DNA of 64,000 nucleotides from Paragonimus westermani. Its lineage: Eukaryota > Platyhelminthes > Trematoda > Plagiorchiida > Troglotrematidae. The DNA lies in NCBI GenBank assembly GCA_008508345.1, contig QNGE01000122.1, positions 344,410-408,409 of the forward strand, in the 5' to 3' direction. Under the pieces are notes generated by a model, which was not told the DNA's origin, ran no database searches, and worked only from the letters and a program-made list of their open reading frames with translations. Numbering within the stretch: the stretch's first letter is position 1; every line of letters begins with the position of its first letter. Both the position numbers and the translations under genes were made by a program. This document shows positions 47,611-60,439 of this stretch, piece by piece.

Positions 47611-50600
47611 TTTAATCGATACCACGAACTGCCGGAATCCGACCGCATTCGTATTGACTGAAGACAAGTAATACCATCCCGTTGAAATCGGTAGGGTGCG
47701 TTACACGATTTTTTTAGAATGCTGAACCGTTCTGGCTAGAGCTGAGCTGTGACATCACTTTTCATTATCTTAAATAAACTGCAACATTCACCTTTATTCA
47801 CACTTCAGCCACTGCGATCGTCATCGTTACCCTTATTTATTCTGAGACCTGCGAATTTCAAAGCGTCAAAACTGGACATTTTCCTTCAGTATCTTTTTTG
47901 GATCAGCTCATAGTTCCTATCTCTTTTGGTGCGCAAACAGTCGTTTGCTCCGACCCAACCAACGTCCATTTGCTTGAGTGATCTCAACTCAGCTTTAATG
48001 TCACCCTTTACTGAGCGGTGCTCGATTGTCGCTTTTGTTGTACGGGTACATCCTTTGTTCATTTTACTAGAGTTTTTCACATTCGAAATGACGGGTTTGA
48101 TTCTCTGGTATATTTACTTAATTAGTACCAGATTACATCGGACTTCTACGAGCGCCTTCTCATTAATTGTTTTCAGCATAACTCACCTTTTCTGTTGTTC
48201 GATACTGTGAAAGGCATTTATCGGATCGCGCGTGGCTCGGTGTAAACTCGAATCTGTAGGGAGCGATTCAGTGATGGTGTTCTTCCCATGATGATTCTCT
48301 TTGTTCTACCAAGTGAAGTTGTTGCTGGTGGTGTCGTCCGCATTTGATTTCCTTTCCAATCTGTTGCAGCCTGTAGGATCGGATAAACCCGGTGTAGTGC
48401 GCATAAAAGAGCGCTCTATCTCTGCCGATTAGCAAAGGCAGGCTGCAAGTCACTCAGTGATTTCACTCCATGTCAAGTTAGTGCCAACATTTCGAGCAGA
48501 TCCCACGCATTTTTCGGAAATCTCCACACTCGAGCTGTTCTTTCAGGTCTACAGCTGCAGTCTCGTGGGTGTCTGGGGAGAGAAGTCCTGGGCTGACTCT
48601 GGAATCTGTGCGTGGTGCGAGAACAGGTAAATTTTTTCAAACGCTTGAACGGTGCCATCCGAATAGGCCGGACGGATTATATTAATAACCACATGGACTG
48701 CAAGTGAAGTGTGACCATTGTTTTGGTAAAGGAAGGTCCAATCATTGACAGTGTCAATCACGTGAACGGTATTGCGTCCCCCGGAAGGATCCTATGCTTC
48801 CATGTAAACCTCGTAGTCTCAAGGAAAAATTCACAGTCGTGATAAACCGGGCGCCTAAGAGCAACATAAAGGTCGCCACGGCTACCTCCGAAGGAACACC
48901 TCAGACAATTTTCGAAGTTTTCCGTCGCCTACGCCTCACATTAAACATGATAATTCCGAGCAGACCTAGAAATAACTCTTAGGTACAACCCTTTTATTAT
49001 GGCGAAGTTGATGGAGTTCTCGTTGCGAAAAATGATGGACCACTTCATGCGACAAAGATGCACCGTCGTAGGCATCTGTTGGCTGTAAACGGGAAGGCGT
49101 TTGTGGTCGTTTTGTTCAAGAAACGGAAGAGACTAGGCCATTTTATCAACCATCAACTGACGACATATTCGAATAAGTCGGTTTCAGAAGTCATATCCTT
49201 CATCTTCAGCCTAATATCATAACTGTAACGGACAAATGTGGAGTTTACGAAGCTGTGGATGAAGTAGCCCACCAAAAATATCAATCGCGAACCACCCAGC
49301 AAAATTAATCGATCGTAAAAACAAAGATGTTCATGCACTTAATATTAAGAACCTGGGATCTCTCGCTAAGGAGCATCTCCTTGCCACAGCCGCATCAAAC
49401 GCACGCCAGTTTCACACAAATTTGCAGGAGACTATCCGACAGAAACGCATTTGGCATATTGTTGTCCACCTCGTCTCACGAGGGTGTAGAAAAGGGTGTA
49501 ATAAACTCTGATTCATTTACGAATCTGAATCACTCTGGAAGCGAAATCACCAGTGCTCTTATGAAGCAGCGCATCGCGGGACGCAAGTGTTTATATTCCG
49601 TCTAGTTGACGTCTGCTGCAAACTGCGTTCAGATGTGCAATATGCATTCACACCAGTAGCCGCCACGTTCAGTTTAATCTGAACAGCAGTGCTGAGAATC
49701 AATTGCTGAACTCACAATAAACGTGTAGCTGAACCGCCCAAGATGCAATTTACTCGTCTTCTTCAGTTCTGTTGATGTATCTATTGATCAGACCTTCTCG
49801 GCCTCAGGGTGATTATTCGGCGTACGCAAAACCCAGTAGTGGCTTGCCGGTAGACGTAGTTTCAAGAGGGCTACTTTTAGAGAATTATGAGCGGTGCGGC
49901 GAAGAATTCAAAAACCCTACTGATAACCTTCGGTGGAGTGTACAGCTGTAAAACACATGGATCAAAAATAATCGGTTCCAGAAGCATCCGCGGTAAGACG
50001 GTTCAACTATTTTAGCCGGAATAGTGCAAGCGAGGAGCAATGTTGTCGACAGAGAAATAACGATCCTAAAAGTAGGCTGCTGGCTGTGAGGTAAGCGAGC
50101 ATTAGGCTACATACATACGACAAGCTACATTCGAACACAGTCAACAAACAATGAACTGAACAGTATTCATGTTATGAATGATAGATTGGAGCTTACTACT
50201 AATTTTTGTGTCGTCCAATATAGATAGCGAATGGAGACGACCATCTGATAACGCCACGTGTTATCGCCCTTGGAAATGATATTCCGGCTACCGATATATG
50301 CCCGGAATAGTGAAAGAGAAACAAGGTGGGTATATGACATATGGGCGATCAACCCAAAGGCACTGTATTACACAGCGTCGGTGGTGAATCGCTTCGATAG
50401 TTGGCGTGAATTGCAACACAAATGCAATGTGGCCCAGAATGAAAGATTCATTTACATCTCCTAGGTCACTCGAAAGTGAGCATTTCTGCAAGGTGTGACT
50501 GTGTAATCCACCACAGAACTTATGATGGAAGCATTTCCACAACGCGAAGTTGTTTGAGAAGCCCAATACCAGGCCTCTGTCGAAGAGAATTCTGGGGCGC

Positions 50601-52423
50601 TCTTTGAAAAAGTGCAGTTTCTAACCATTTCTAAATAAAACCGATGGCACCGCAATTATTGCGCCTGACAAAACGTAGTGTTCCCCCTGGAGCTTTTATC
50701 TAAGTATTTCACAAGCTTTAGGAGAGTATATTCTTACAATTGGCTGCAAATGGCTTGCAAGTGGCTGTTTGCAGATCGCTTCGACTTCAAAACACCACCG
50801 CGGTTAGCTGCATATTGCTTTTCTCCCTGATTCAATATATCTTGCGAAGTGCATAGAGCAAAGTTCTACCGATGATTTCACTAACTGGATTCGGGAGGTT
50901 TGAACCTAAAGGCATGTGCATGGTAGGACCCTCATAAAGACGCCGTCATCGCACGGGAATCTTGAACGCGAATATCGTCGTGTTTGTTGTTCCATAAAAA
51001 TTCTGATGTGCTCACTGGTTACGTGTGTAGATAGTGCTCAGAATTCTATAAGAAGAATTCCTTTGGGCGCGATTATTGTCCCCCGAGGGTTTTAACTCGG
51101 AAGCCTTGGAAAATATTCGAAACTAACGCTTACAGTTTCGTTTTGATATATGGTGTTTATGGATGGTTTCGAGAGTCGGTTCCTTTTCATATAAAGATAA
51201 TTGGAAAAATGGTATAAGGCGGGCGTCACGACAAGTTTACAGTAAAATAGTGTCAGTGAAAATCGCAAATCACATGCATAAAAACTGCGCATTTCACGAG
51301 GCTTAACATCATCGCACCTAGTTGGTATTTGGATGGTCCACCATATGCAAATCACCCACATACGGCGAATCAGCATGGCGGTGAACAACCAGGACGTATT
51401 CTGGAGGATATTCGAGAAGTTTCAGAACTTCCGTGAGTACCAGGAGGACCCGAACAGATTTCAACGAGAAACCCGCAGCAGCCTCTCCCTCAACATTACG
51501 CAAACGACGACAGGTGCCAGGAAACATGGAGGAACGGATTCGCTGCCTGGCTGCCCGTACGGAAGTGCCGCGTATGAATGTGTACGCTGTACACGTCGGA
51601 TGGTAGCCGCCAAACGCTATTATATTTGTAGAATTTTCATGAAATTAACTTTCAACTTCGCTGATTACGGCTGCAGGGCATCTTGGGTAGTTCACTATCG
51701 TAGTGGAGCATATCTCATCGAGAAGGCCAAAATGGAATAGTCACACGACTTTCAAATTAAACGGCCTAGAATATATCCCGGAAACGGACGTCTGTCGGTG
51801 ACAGGTGAGTGACGTGCGATGGAGATGAGGCTTCAAAAGTACTCGTGGAATGAAGTTGTACATTGAAATTATGTTCGGGATTAAAATGGATCCGGAAGGC
51901 TTACGCAATCTACGTAAGAGGCCTGATTCTCGGAACGAGCTGTTCAAATTGCGCGATCTACTGGAACCAGAAAGACAGTATTGCTTGCTGTTAAGGGACG
52001 AGCTTTCACGGTTCGCATTCTTCGTCTCAAAAGGTTCATTCTAACTTTGTTCTGAACTCACTGACGTCATTTTAGCGGATGACACACACCAGTTGAACTA
52101 CGGTGGCTTCATACTGTGGCATGCCATGTAGCATTTCCCCCCTGCCGATCATAATTGACTGAACCCCTCCACCCCATTCACTAGTAAGGCGGTGTGCCAG
52201 TCCGATGAGTTAAGTCAAATGCCTGTCATTCCCAGCAAATAAGCCTCAGCTGTTTCCACAGGGCGCAAAAAGTCCGCACATGGAAGTCAAGTGATTGACG
52301 ACAGTTTGCTGCATAAGGAAGTTACAGGGGATCCTTTAGAAACAACGTGTGTTGGCAGAGTCGTTCCAAGTGGCCTAAAAGCAATTCGATACTAACATGA
52401 GAGGTGGTATTGTAAGGAAGGTG
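47611..52423. other. Intergenic, nothing recognised
   Basis: About 4.8 kb. Open frames of 92-135 codons (49327-49605 plus, 50288-50566 minus, 51333-51740 plus) show no recognisable domain. The one at 51333-51740 has a protein-like start (V-F-W-R-I-F-E-K-F-Q-N-F-R-E-Y-Q) but no supporting splice sites were identified. Confidence 0.3.
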
Positions 52424-52612
52424 GCCCTGAATCCGGTAAACGACGATGCTTGCCAGATATGCTGCCTAAAGCAATGTACCCTGGACTTAGACGACGATAA
52501 CGTCAGCTGGGTTCAGTGCTCCTGTTGGTACCATCAATCGTTTGCCGGCTAAGACCAATCCGATGTTATCCTTACCTGCGCGGACTGTGAGACGATTTGG
52601 CAACCAACCTGA
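52424..52612 (+). pseudogene. Degenerate PHD-finger relic
   Basis: The plus-strand frame encodes D-D-A-C-Q-I-C-C-L-K-Q-C, then DDDNVSWVQCSCWYHQSF, a stop, and V-I-L-T-C-A-D-C-E-T-I-W. The spacing C-x2-C ... W-V-Q-C-x-C-W-Y-H ... C-x2-C matches a PHD zinc finger (C4-H-C3). One residue is missing between the third and fourth Cys, the sixth ligand Cys is Phe, and a TAA interrupts it. It could derive from a chromatin-reader gene or from a retroelement ORF1, some of which carry PHD fingers. Confidence 0.5.
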
Positions 52613-52844
52613 GGCTAGCAAACGAACGCCCAACAGCGACACGGGAACAGCCCCCATGGTTCTTCTCAGGACAAATTGGAATGACCCCACGACCTACTTT
52701 AGGGCCATTTATTACTTGATTATCACCCTGAGCCCTGCTCACTTATTGTTAACATGCGTACAACTGTTCACTGACGGCGAACGATGGAGGCCATTGAGTG
52801 TATTTCAGTGCCAACCTTCTGTGCATGTATTAATCAATATACCT

Positions 52845-53130
52845 ATTTGAATACGTATATATGTATACAAACGCTTATAATATTATATATACATATATAC
52901 ATGCATACATGTATACGTTTATGACGGTTTTTACATATATATATATGCGTACACCGGTATGCACGTATATACGTGTGTATACTTAGGTATACGTTTATAT
53001 ATGTACGTATTTTTGCACAAAATACCTGTATATACTTAAGCATATGCTTTCACGTCACCGTATAGATCCCCGTACATTTTACGCATTTCTTATATATATG
53101 TTTTACTTTTAATAAGATTACCATACATAT
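52845..53130. repeat. AT-rich low-complexity tract (TATA/CATA-type)
   Basis: About 290 bp of alternating purine-pyrimidine sequence made of TATA, CATA, GTATA and ACGTATA units. The translated open frames (isoleucine/tyrosine/histidine-rich) are meaningless. Similar composition recurs at 63300-63800. Confidence 0.8.
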
Positions 53131-56100
53131 GTACTACACGTACGCCTGCTACGGACCTACTGCCTCGGCTACCAATGAGAAAATTCGCCTTCGAGGCCAT
53201 TCAGCATATTATTAAGCGGTTCACATTATTCTTTCCCTGCTATGAAAGAAAACCGGATTCCGATTTTTTCTGCATAAACTTGAATAAAGTTATGTGATAT
53301 CCCCCAGAGTAAATTTCAATGATATACATATACGACTGTTTCCAAACATCAAAACAAGTGTACCCAAGCCCGGAGTTGTCGTAAGGGATTATAGAAACAA
53401 ACACGAAAATGCCTGTCAAAAATATGGAACTTTTATTACTGCAGCAACCGTAACGTCCACGCAAATTTTTTGTAAGCGCACGGGGGAATTTTCACCGCCG
53501 ATAGCCATTTCGGCAGCAGTCTGGAAGGTGAGTTTCCAGATGCTCGAAAAAATCAGAAGACGCATCGCCAACTTTGACTCTGTATCCTGTTCGGATTGGT
53601 TGCTTTGCTACAGAGGACTTTGGATGCTGTCCGTCAGCGTATATACAAGCGCCCGACACTCCCTACCGAGTTGGCGGTCAGTCGGGAAAATGCTTCCTGA
53701 TGTGAGGAGCCGGCTGTCATTCTGTCCTCTCCATGTAGCTCACACTACAAAGTGTGAGACGTGACAGATGCTATATTTTTGTGGCCCAGAAGACTATTAT
53801 GGATCCGATTCATTGTACCGTACAAAGTTATAAAGCTTCATAGAAACTAGATACAACGGCTGTTAGAAACTGTCTGTCACTTTTGACCAGACGACGACTG
53901 GAGACGCGAATGCTAATTGCACTGTTCTCCTGGGCACTGTCTCCGCCTGTATCCTTGGGGTGATAACACCACTATACTCCATGATGAACTGCAGGTGGTA
54001 CCGGCTGGTTAATTGATTTTCTGGGTGCCTTCTATTGTACCAGTGATCCGCCTTCCGAGCATAGCCGATAGGCTCTGTGAGAGTTCTAGCTGTAAGAAAT
54101 ATCCGCAATACTACCCAAGGGGCCAACACACGATTCGAACCACTGAGGGCCCTTGTTCTAATTCATTAGCACAGTAATAAAGCATACGTTACAGATGCCA
54201 ACACTGTTAATTCTCGTTGATCATATACACAAAGTCTGACTGTATACAACAGACGCGGAAAAAGAACACCAAATAAATATGACGCACGCTAGCAAAATGA
54301 GGACCGATTCCACTGTAAAAACACTGGCTACGTCAGCGCCCTTGACATGCACAGAAGTTGCCCATTATGCTTGGTTGGTATGACTTACGCGAATTTAAAT
54401 AATTTCATGCTTCCATTATGCAACAATACAGTGAATGATAGTAATGGGCAAACCGAGTAACCTGTGCTGGAGGTGGATATAACAAACGGTGCCACCGGGT
54501 TCCTGCTTGAACGCCGCATTGCTAGTGTCTGTTTGGTTCTCGTGACAAACAGCCACTTGAGGATGTGTTACGTTATCCGTTGTCACAACCTTTGATCTGC
54601 TCTGCCGATGGGTTCGTCATAGCAACTGCGGATGTGCAGACAAATCAGTTCACAGACAGGATATTCAGTTAAGGTAAAGATTGTGCGAGTGGCAGGCAAA
54701 AATCGCAGTTCAGTGGCCTGGTAGGCTAGATTTTAGGCTGATTGGAACTATTTTCTCGCATCAGTTACCATCTACTCACATGTAAAAGCAAAGTCTAACT
54801 AGATCCGACTCTTGGAAACAGTTTCCTCGCGAATTTTTGTCACTTAAGATTTATGGTGAATTTACACTAACCTCTTCCTACAGCCGATGACGAGGAAAAA
54901 GTTATGCGGAAATTTTATTCGTTGGTGTTGTTATGGGTATCTATTATTCTGTCACTGTGGAATGAGGTTCGGAATAAGCGACGCTTGTACGCCTTCGTGG
55001 CAAACAAATCAGTGAAGGCGCTCACCAACCCCAAGTTGTTTTTTGGTGCTCTGCGCATCACATCGTAGCGCTTTCAGCAAGACTGATCAAAACATCCGGG
55101 AATAACAGGCTTCCCTGTATCTCTTGGTTACAAGAAGCTGAAAAACTGCGATGGGTTTAGTTCGGAAATCGACAAGATTGACCGCGATGAGCCCCACCCG
55201 TAAATCTAACATATCGCTAAGGAGCTTCAGCCAAAACGGATGGAGCTTACAACTCTTTCCTGAGGGTGATCACAGTGTGCAGAAAGCGATGTGCTTGTAA
55301 TCGATAATCTGGGATGCTCCTGCGATTAACGTTTCAACCGTGTATTTTGTAACGAAACGAAGTGAGTTATGTCACTCGGCAGGCACCTGACTTGTGTATG
55401 TGTGTTTGCGAATCCTTTGAGGAATATCACATGACTGTTTAAGGTATCCGTTCACTAATTGTCATTACTTATAAGAATGTGGCAACGTCTGCCGCGGCTG
55501 AACTTTTGACACTTAACCCGGACTTCATATAACCAGATCAGGTGACTGACTTCCCGTCAGATAAAGCGCCTTCAACTAAGTTTGTCAATGTGCTTGCGTT
55601 AATCTAGTAGTTGTGCAACCAAGTGCATACAGTCGGGAAGTCCAAGGTGGCCTCTGCAACGGTGAACACCGAGCTAGACAGCCATCCAATCCAGCGCTGA
55701 GCGTTAGCACGGCACCAAATGCACCTGGCGTTGAGAATATTTCGCCAAGGGCTTTATGTCTTCCTTCGTGGTCAGAGATCGATTAATGTTGGCTAGCCGC
55801 TGAAAACAATCCTCATCAGTCTGTTCTCTTCAAAGGCCCACAGGCGATCGTCTGATTAATCAACTTGAATTGGTAAAGCTACTCAAATTCCCTAATCTCT
55901 CGTGTTGAACAAATGTGATGGCGCACTGCCAGATTTTTGTGAGGAATTCTCTTAAACCATCCGATCGTGATCTCCGCAATGCAGTACCACCAAACAGCGT
56001 GTGTGTTACTGACCGAACTACGTCACACAGGCGACCATGTTGACCGGCGGCCAACACAGTAGCCACAGAATATCCCACATATTCCGGTACAAGTATAAAG

Positions 56101-56559
56101 TACTTGTTTAGGCTTCTTTCTCTGGCTATCCAATAACTGATCAAACAAAGAAGCTTTTTGTCGTCGGCATTTCAATTGTTAATCGCATTGATTTAAGTAC
56201 GCGTATAAGAAACACGTGAAAATTTCGCAGAATCCCACTAAATGGCACAATCTCAAACTTGAAAGAATTTCGCCCGCAATGGGTGACTAGACGAACTACC
56301 TCAGCTCCCCCACAGAATTACTGAATGACCAGACCAGGTAAGCAGTTGTTGTGCTTTTCACCACTAAATTCCTCGATGCCCACTGAAACGGCTCTCTTTT
56401 GGGGATGTTCGTAGAAGTTCACTAACCTCTGATGCAGCTCGAAACATTTTTATTCATTCTTAAATGGTGCGTTGAAGTTCGTAGTTCTTCCCGCTTCAGC
56501 TGGACCCTAGAATTGACAGAAAACTCTGGTAACGATTGAGATTTACACCTATTACTTAC
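53131..56559. other. Intergenic, nothing firm recognised
   Basis: About 3.4 kb. The 156-codon frame at 53294-53764 plus has no recognisable domain. A minus-strand segment at 54128-54172 holds a good box-B sequence (GGTTCGAATCG on the minus strand at 54131-54141) and may be a SINE remnant. Confidence 0.3.
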
Positions 56560-56745
56560 CTTCACCCCATCCATCTACTCTTAGACCAGCACTAAATATA
56601 GCACCGAGTGAAATCTGGCATGCCGAGAGTAGAAATAACAGTAGAAGGAACACCTTCGCCCATAGTAGGGCTGTTGAAATTATAAGGGCTAAAAGTATGT
56701 AAATTGCTAGAACCAACATAGTCGTGAGTATCAAAGGATGGCCGA
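56560..56745 (-). CDS. Possible exon of a multi-pass membrane protein
   Basis: The minus strand has an acceptor-like GAATAG, 186 nt of open frame, and a strong GTAAGT donor. It encodes GHPLILTTMLVLAIYILLAL, then IISTALLWAKVFLLLLFLLS and ACQISLGAIFSAGLRVDG: two hydrophobic helices joined by a short W-A-K loop. The second helix loosely resembles the F-L-x-C-V-x-L-S-I-x-x-I-x-x-G-I-F-S segment of SLC12 cation-chloride cotransporters, but no neighbouring exon was found. A chance hydrophobic frame is the alternative. Confidence 0.3.
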
Positions 56746-57387
56746 CTATTCAATATTCTGGATATTGAGCCTGGAGCGTAACACGGTGAATATCACAGTT
56801 TCATTCAACAGCGGCATTTTCAAAACGTTTGGATTCGCCATCAAAATTTTGAAGCATGCAGAATTTGTGGTAAATTGAAGGCAAAAGTTCGACTGTTTCA
56901 ACTTCGACAGCACCAGCAGACAAAACAGGTTCTTCATTGTATATTCTTTTAGATTTTCCCCGGTCAACGGGTGTAGATGACTGAACGGCTTCAAACAAGC
57001 GGGATCTTTGAATGACTCGGAAGCCTGGGTATTTAATTGAGATTACATCTGTTTTGTTGAATCAGACATTCGATGATGCCTAAACGATAATTTAAAACAC
57101 GCCAGGTCCCACAGCTGAGTTAAAATGGACTATCTTTCAATCCTGAGAAACGGTCAAAAATACGGTCCAAATGACAGCAAACTATATGTATGAACTTTAG
57201 TTGACCGGATACTCAAATTACTCTGAAAAACCCTTAATGATTAATTGAATAAAAAATGACAGCGAACAGCCATCAATCGACGGGAAATAGGTTGAATGAA
57301 ACAACCAGGTTGTCATGATGCTTAGAAGGCATACAACACTACTAGAGGGGAAGCACTCAATGCATATTTACGGATTAGGCGCACTTC
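56746..57387. other. Intergenic, nothing recognised
   Basis: About 640 bp. Two overlapping minus-strand frames (56746-56998) have no identifiable domain. Confidence 0.3.
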
Positions 57388-57655
57388 ACATTAACCACCA
57401 TCCGCAGTTGATCTCAGCCCTCTTATTCAGATAAGCTGTTCAGCCAGATCACTTCAAGGGGAAGCAGAGGCTGAAGCTCCGTTCTTGACAGACCTCGTCC
57501 GTAGCAAATGTCCCCTGTGGGACTGGGGCTTGCACTCCTGCCATCGTGCTTGTGAAAACGGCGCGCTGAAAACAGGACCAGTGTCCCCACGATTAGCGTG
57601 ACCAAATGGCAATATCTAAACGCCCATACGCAAAATCATGAGTGGTGTTCAGCCT
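57388..57655. mobile_element. MITE-like element, copy C
   Basis: This is the same family as 24828-25109. It has CAGTTGATCTCAGCCCTC followed by TCAGCCAG on the left, GACCTCGTCCGTAGCAAATG in the core, and GAGTGGTGTTCAGCC at the right end, the inverse of the family terminus GGCTGAACACCACTC. The length, about 268 bp, is close to copy B. Copies differ by many substitutions and small indels, so the family is old. Confidence 0.5.
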
Positions 57656-59443
57656 ATCCGATCATTTCGAGACAGAGGTAACCAGAGCCTCTTTATTCAG
57701 TCGATACCCCGTAGCTAAAATGCCTGAGTCAGGCTGAACGTACTGTTTTCATTCAACAGACGGAACACACTTCAAATTTTCCTTTGGGGCTCGTGAATGT
57801 AGGCTATTTCAAATTAACTCGAACTAACAATCAAGTTGCTCACTGCACAAAGAGGTTTAGCAGATAAGTGACTAGTTAAGCAAACAAAAAATGTTTTTAC
57901 GCGTGAAGCTACGATAAAATATTCAAAACATCTGCCCACAACTGGTGGCAAGAGGCAAAACTAAAGTAGTAAATTCCAGACTGGACGTCGTACCGAGAGT
58001 AGAACTTCGAACGTGCCAAACAAACTTCACTTAGTCAAACAAGCGATGTTCTGGAGTCGTCAAAATTCACGAAGCCGTACGTGCAACTGAGGCTCGCAGT
58101 ATTTGGCAAAACTTGCTTGCCTGATCGCCGAATTCTTGCGTGGGTTCAGTGCAGAAATATACCCGGAACTCTTGAATCTTAGAAACCCGTAAGATCTACG
58201 CAACGATAAGCAAACAGGACACAGTCAAAGGTGAAATGCTACCATGGGGTATGGCTTTAGCATCTGTTTGAAGATAGTCAGATGTCTTTGGCACTAACAC
58301 TTCTAAACCCGTAGCACAGTCATTCGATACCTCTTACAGCGTTTGAAAAACATGGCATGTCTCCTTCACAAGTTGCCTCAGGGGAAAGCATGGGATCGCA
58401 TATCTCGAACGTCAAAACCGGTAGACTGAATAAGTAGCTTTGTATATTAGCAACGTGGAATTTGATATCACAACCAATACCTTTTGAAGACATAACAGCC
58501 TTTCAGGCTTGTACACATCTATTCTGATGCGGAACAGGCCTATTCCGATAACTGTGGATATCCTCAGCAGTTGGGCAATCGGGCTGACGATGCTGTCAGC
58601 CCGTCAGTTTTGATTCAGATGGCGAGAGAGGCAGCAGTAGTCTGATAGACACCGAAACAGTTTCTTTCAATAGCTGACCCCTCCCTCCTGAAGATGAAAA
58701 CACCCTGGAGCCTCTATCTTATCCACACTGGTGATGGGACCAGTTTGAGTTTACCGAGGAACGTGACTTTGACCAGTGAGTCACATCAACTTTTCACGCA
58801 GCTGAAGGGGGCGATGTCAACTTGTCCAGCCAGCGCCTCAGTGTGTAAAACCCGGGTCTCCGTAGACCTCTCGCAGGACATTGGCATACGCCGGCGTTCA
58901 AATGGTTATAACCTTAATCGGGCTTATCCACTGTTTTCACTTCTCGAAAAAATCTGGGCTGAACAATCCGGTGAACGGAAAGACATCCGTTATCGTTCTG
59001 GTTAAAATGACCTCAGAGCTGATACTCCGATGCGGTTGTCAAATTTAGATGTTCACGACTGAGGTGGTTTGGCCGCTATCTTCACAATATGGCGGTCACG
59101 GACAAAAGCCCGCTCTTCCTATAGGCAGTCATCAGCACCTTGTTGGTCTACTTTTGTCAGTTAGTGGGGCTAGGGTGGTATTTGAAAATTACACTGAACA
59201 TTCGCATTCAGTGACTTTGACAAGTCTCTTAAGAAGTGCTTTTACGCTACGTATTATCGCCTATCCCAGTGCAGTCGCCAGCAATAGGCCCATGCAAGAT
59301 GGAAGTCTTCACCCCGGAATTCAATGGGATGTAAGAAACTGGGCGCAAACTTATTTTGCGGGTAGTCAAGCTAATATTCTTCGCCAAATATCGGTCCAGT
59401 GGACGGATATCGTTTTGCATCCCCCTTGTATGTTGCACGTATA
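57656..59443. other. Intergenic, nothing recognised
   Basis: About 1.8 kb. Open frames at 58694-59005 and 59049-59510 plus (103 and 153 codons) have no identifiable domain; the second runs into the duplicated segment that follows. Confidence 0.3.
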
Positions 59444-60128
59444 TACCGACACTGTCGCTCCCCTGCAACTGTCCAGCAATATGTACTGCTACATCACGAT
59501 TAACCACTGACTCACTCGTTGATCTTAAGTTGTACCAAGCCCCAACATTATTGCTTGAACGGCTTTGTACGTTTAGGTTGAAAGTCTTGTCACATCAACT
59601 GGTTTTTCATCAATCTGATAGATAACCACGGCCTACAATTCAAAAGCGGTTGTCTCGAAGAGACGTACCACATCCACCCATGTTATTGTGAATTTGGTAC
59701 TGATATATCAATACGAAATGATTGCACCTGCCAATTTTCGTGTTCCAACTGCGTTGTTCCAACTGCTCATGGGAACCAATTATTTNTACCGACACTGTCG
59801 CTCCCCTGCAACTGTCCAGCAATATGTATTGCTACATCAAGACTAACCACTGACTCACTCGTTGGTCATAAGTTGTACCTATCCCCAACATTACTGCTTA
59901 AAAGGCTTTGTACGTTTAGGTTGGAAGTCTTGTCACATCAACTGGTTTTTCATCAATCTGACAGATAACCACGGCCTACAATTCAAAAGCGGCTGTCTCG
60001 AAGAGACGTACCACAAACACCCATGTTATTGCGATTTTGGTACTGATATATCAATACGAAATGATTGCACCTGCCAGTTTTCGTGTTCCGACTGCGTTGT
60101 TCCAACTGCTCATGGGAACCAATTATTT
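59444..60128 (+). repeat. 342-bp head-to-tail duplication split by one N
   Basis: Unit 1 (59444-59785) and unit 2 (59787-60128) are both exactly 342 bp and differ by only a few percent, with a single N at 59786 between them. In one frame unit 2 is open and Cys-rich (CYCDFGTDISIRNDCTCQFS, C-S-D-C) from 59862 to 60158, whereas unit 1 has a stop in that frame. The arrangement suggests either a recent tandem duplication or two haplotype contigs joined without merging. Confidence 0.85.
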
Positions 60129-60439
60129 CAAGTTTTCGATGCGATGATTTTCCGCTGAGACCTTTAGAATACTGCGTCGTGTGGCCAGTTTGAGATGCAG
60201 CGTTGCTTGTGAACTTCTGAAAATCTCTTCCCAACGGGTGCACACAGCAAGGTCGATATCCCTATCAGTTCGTCCGGCTCTTTAGGGAGAACGAACTGAA
60301 GGTGACCAAAAATAACCTCAAACGTATTGCGACTGCCCACATCGAAACTACTCAAGTGCGATTGGCTGATTTTCACCAGACACATTGTCGACTTTTATCC
60401 GTCGTCGATAACTTCACACTGCTGTCGTATCATTCTCAC

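Noticed and set aside
52845..53130. Tandem-looking TATA/CATA units considered as a CRISPR or satellite array
   Set aside because: There is no fixed unit or spacer structure, only alternating low-complexity sequence; the genome is eukaryotic.
53294..53764. 156-codon open frame on the plus strand
   Set aside because: No recognisable domain, and it starts in sequence next to an AT-rich tract; treated as chance.
59049..59510. 153-codon plus-strand frame
   Set aside because: It runs into duplicate unit 1 in a different frame from the Cys-rich frame of unit 2, and no domain is recognised.
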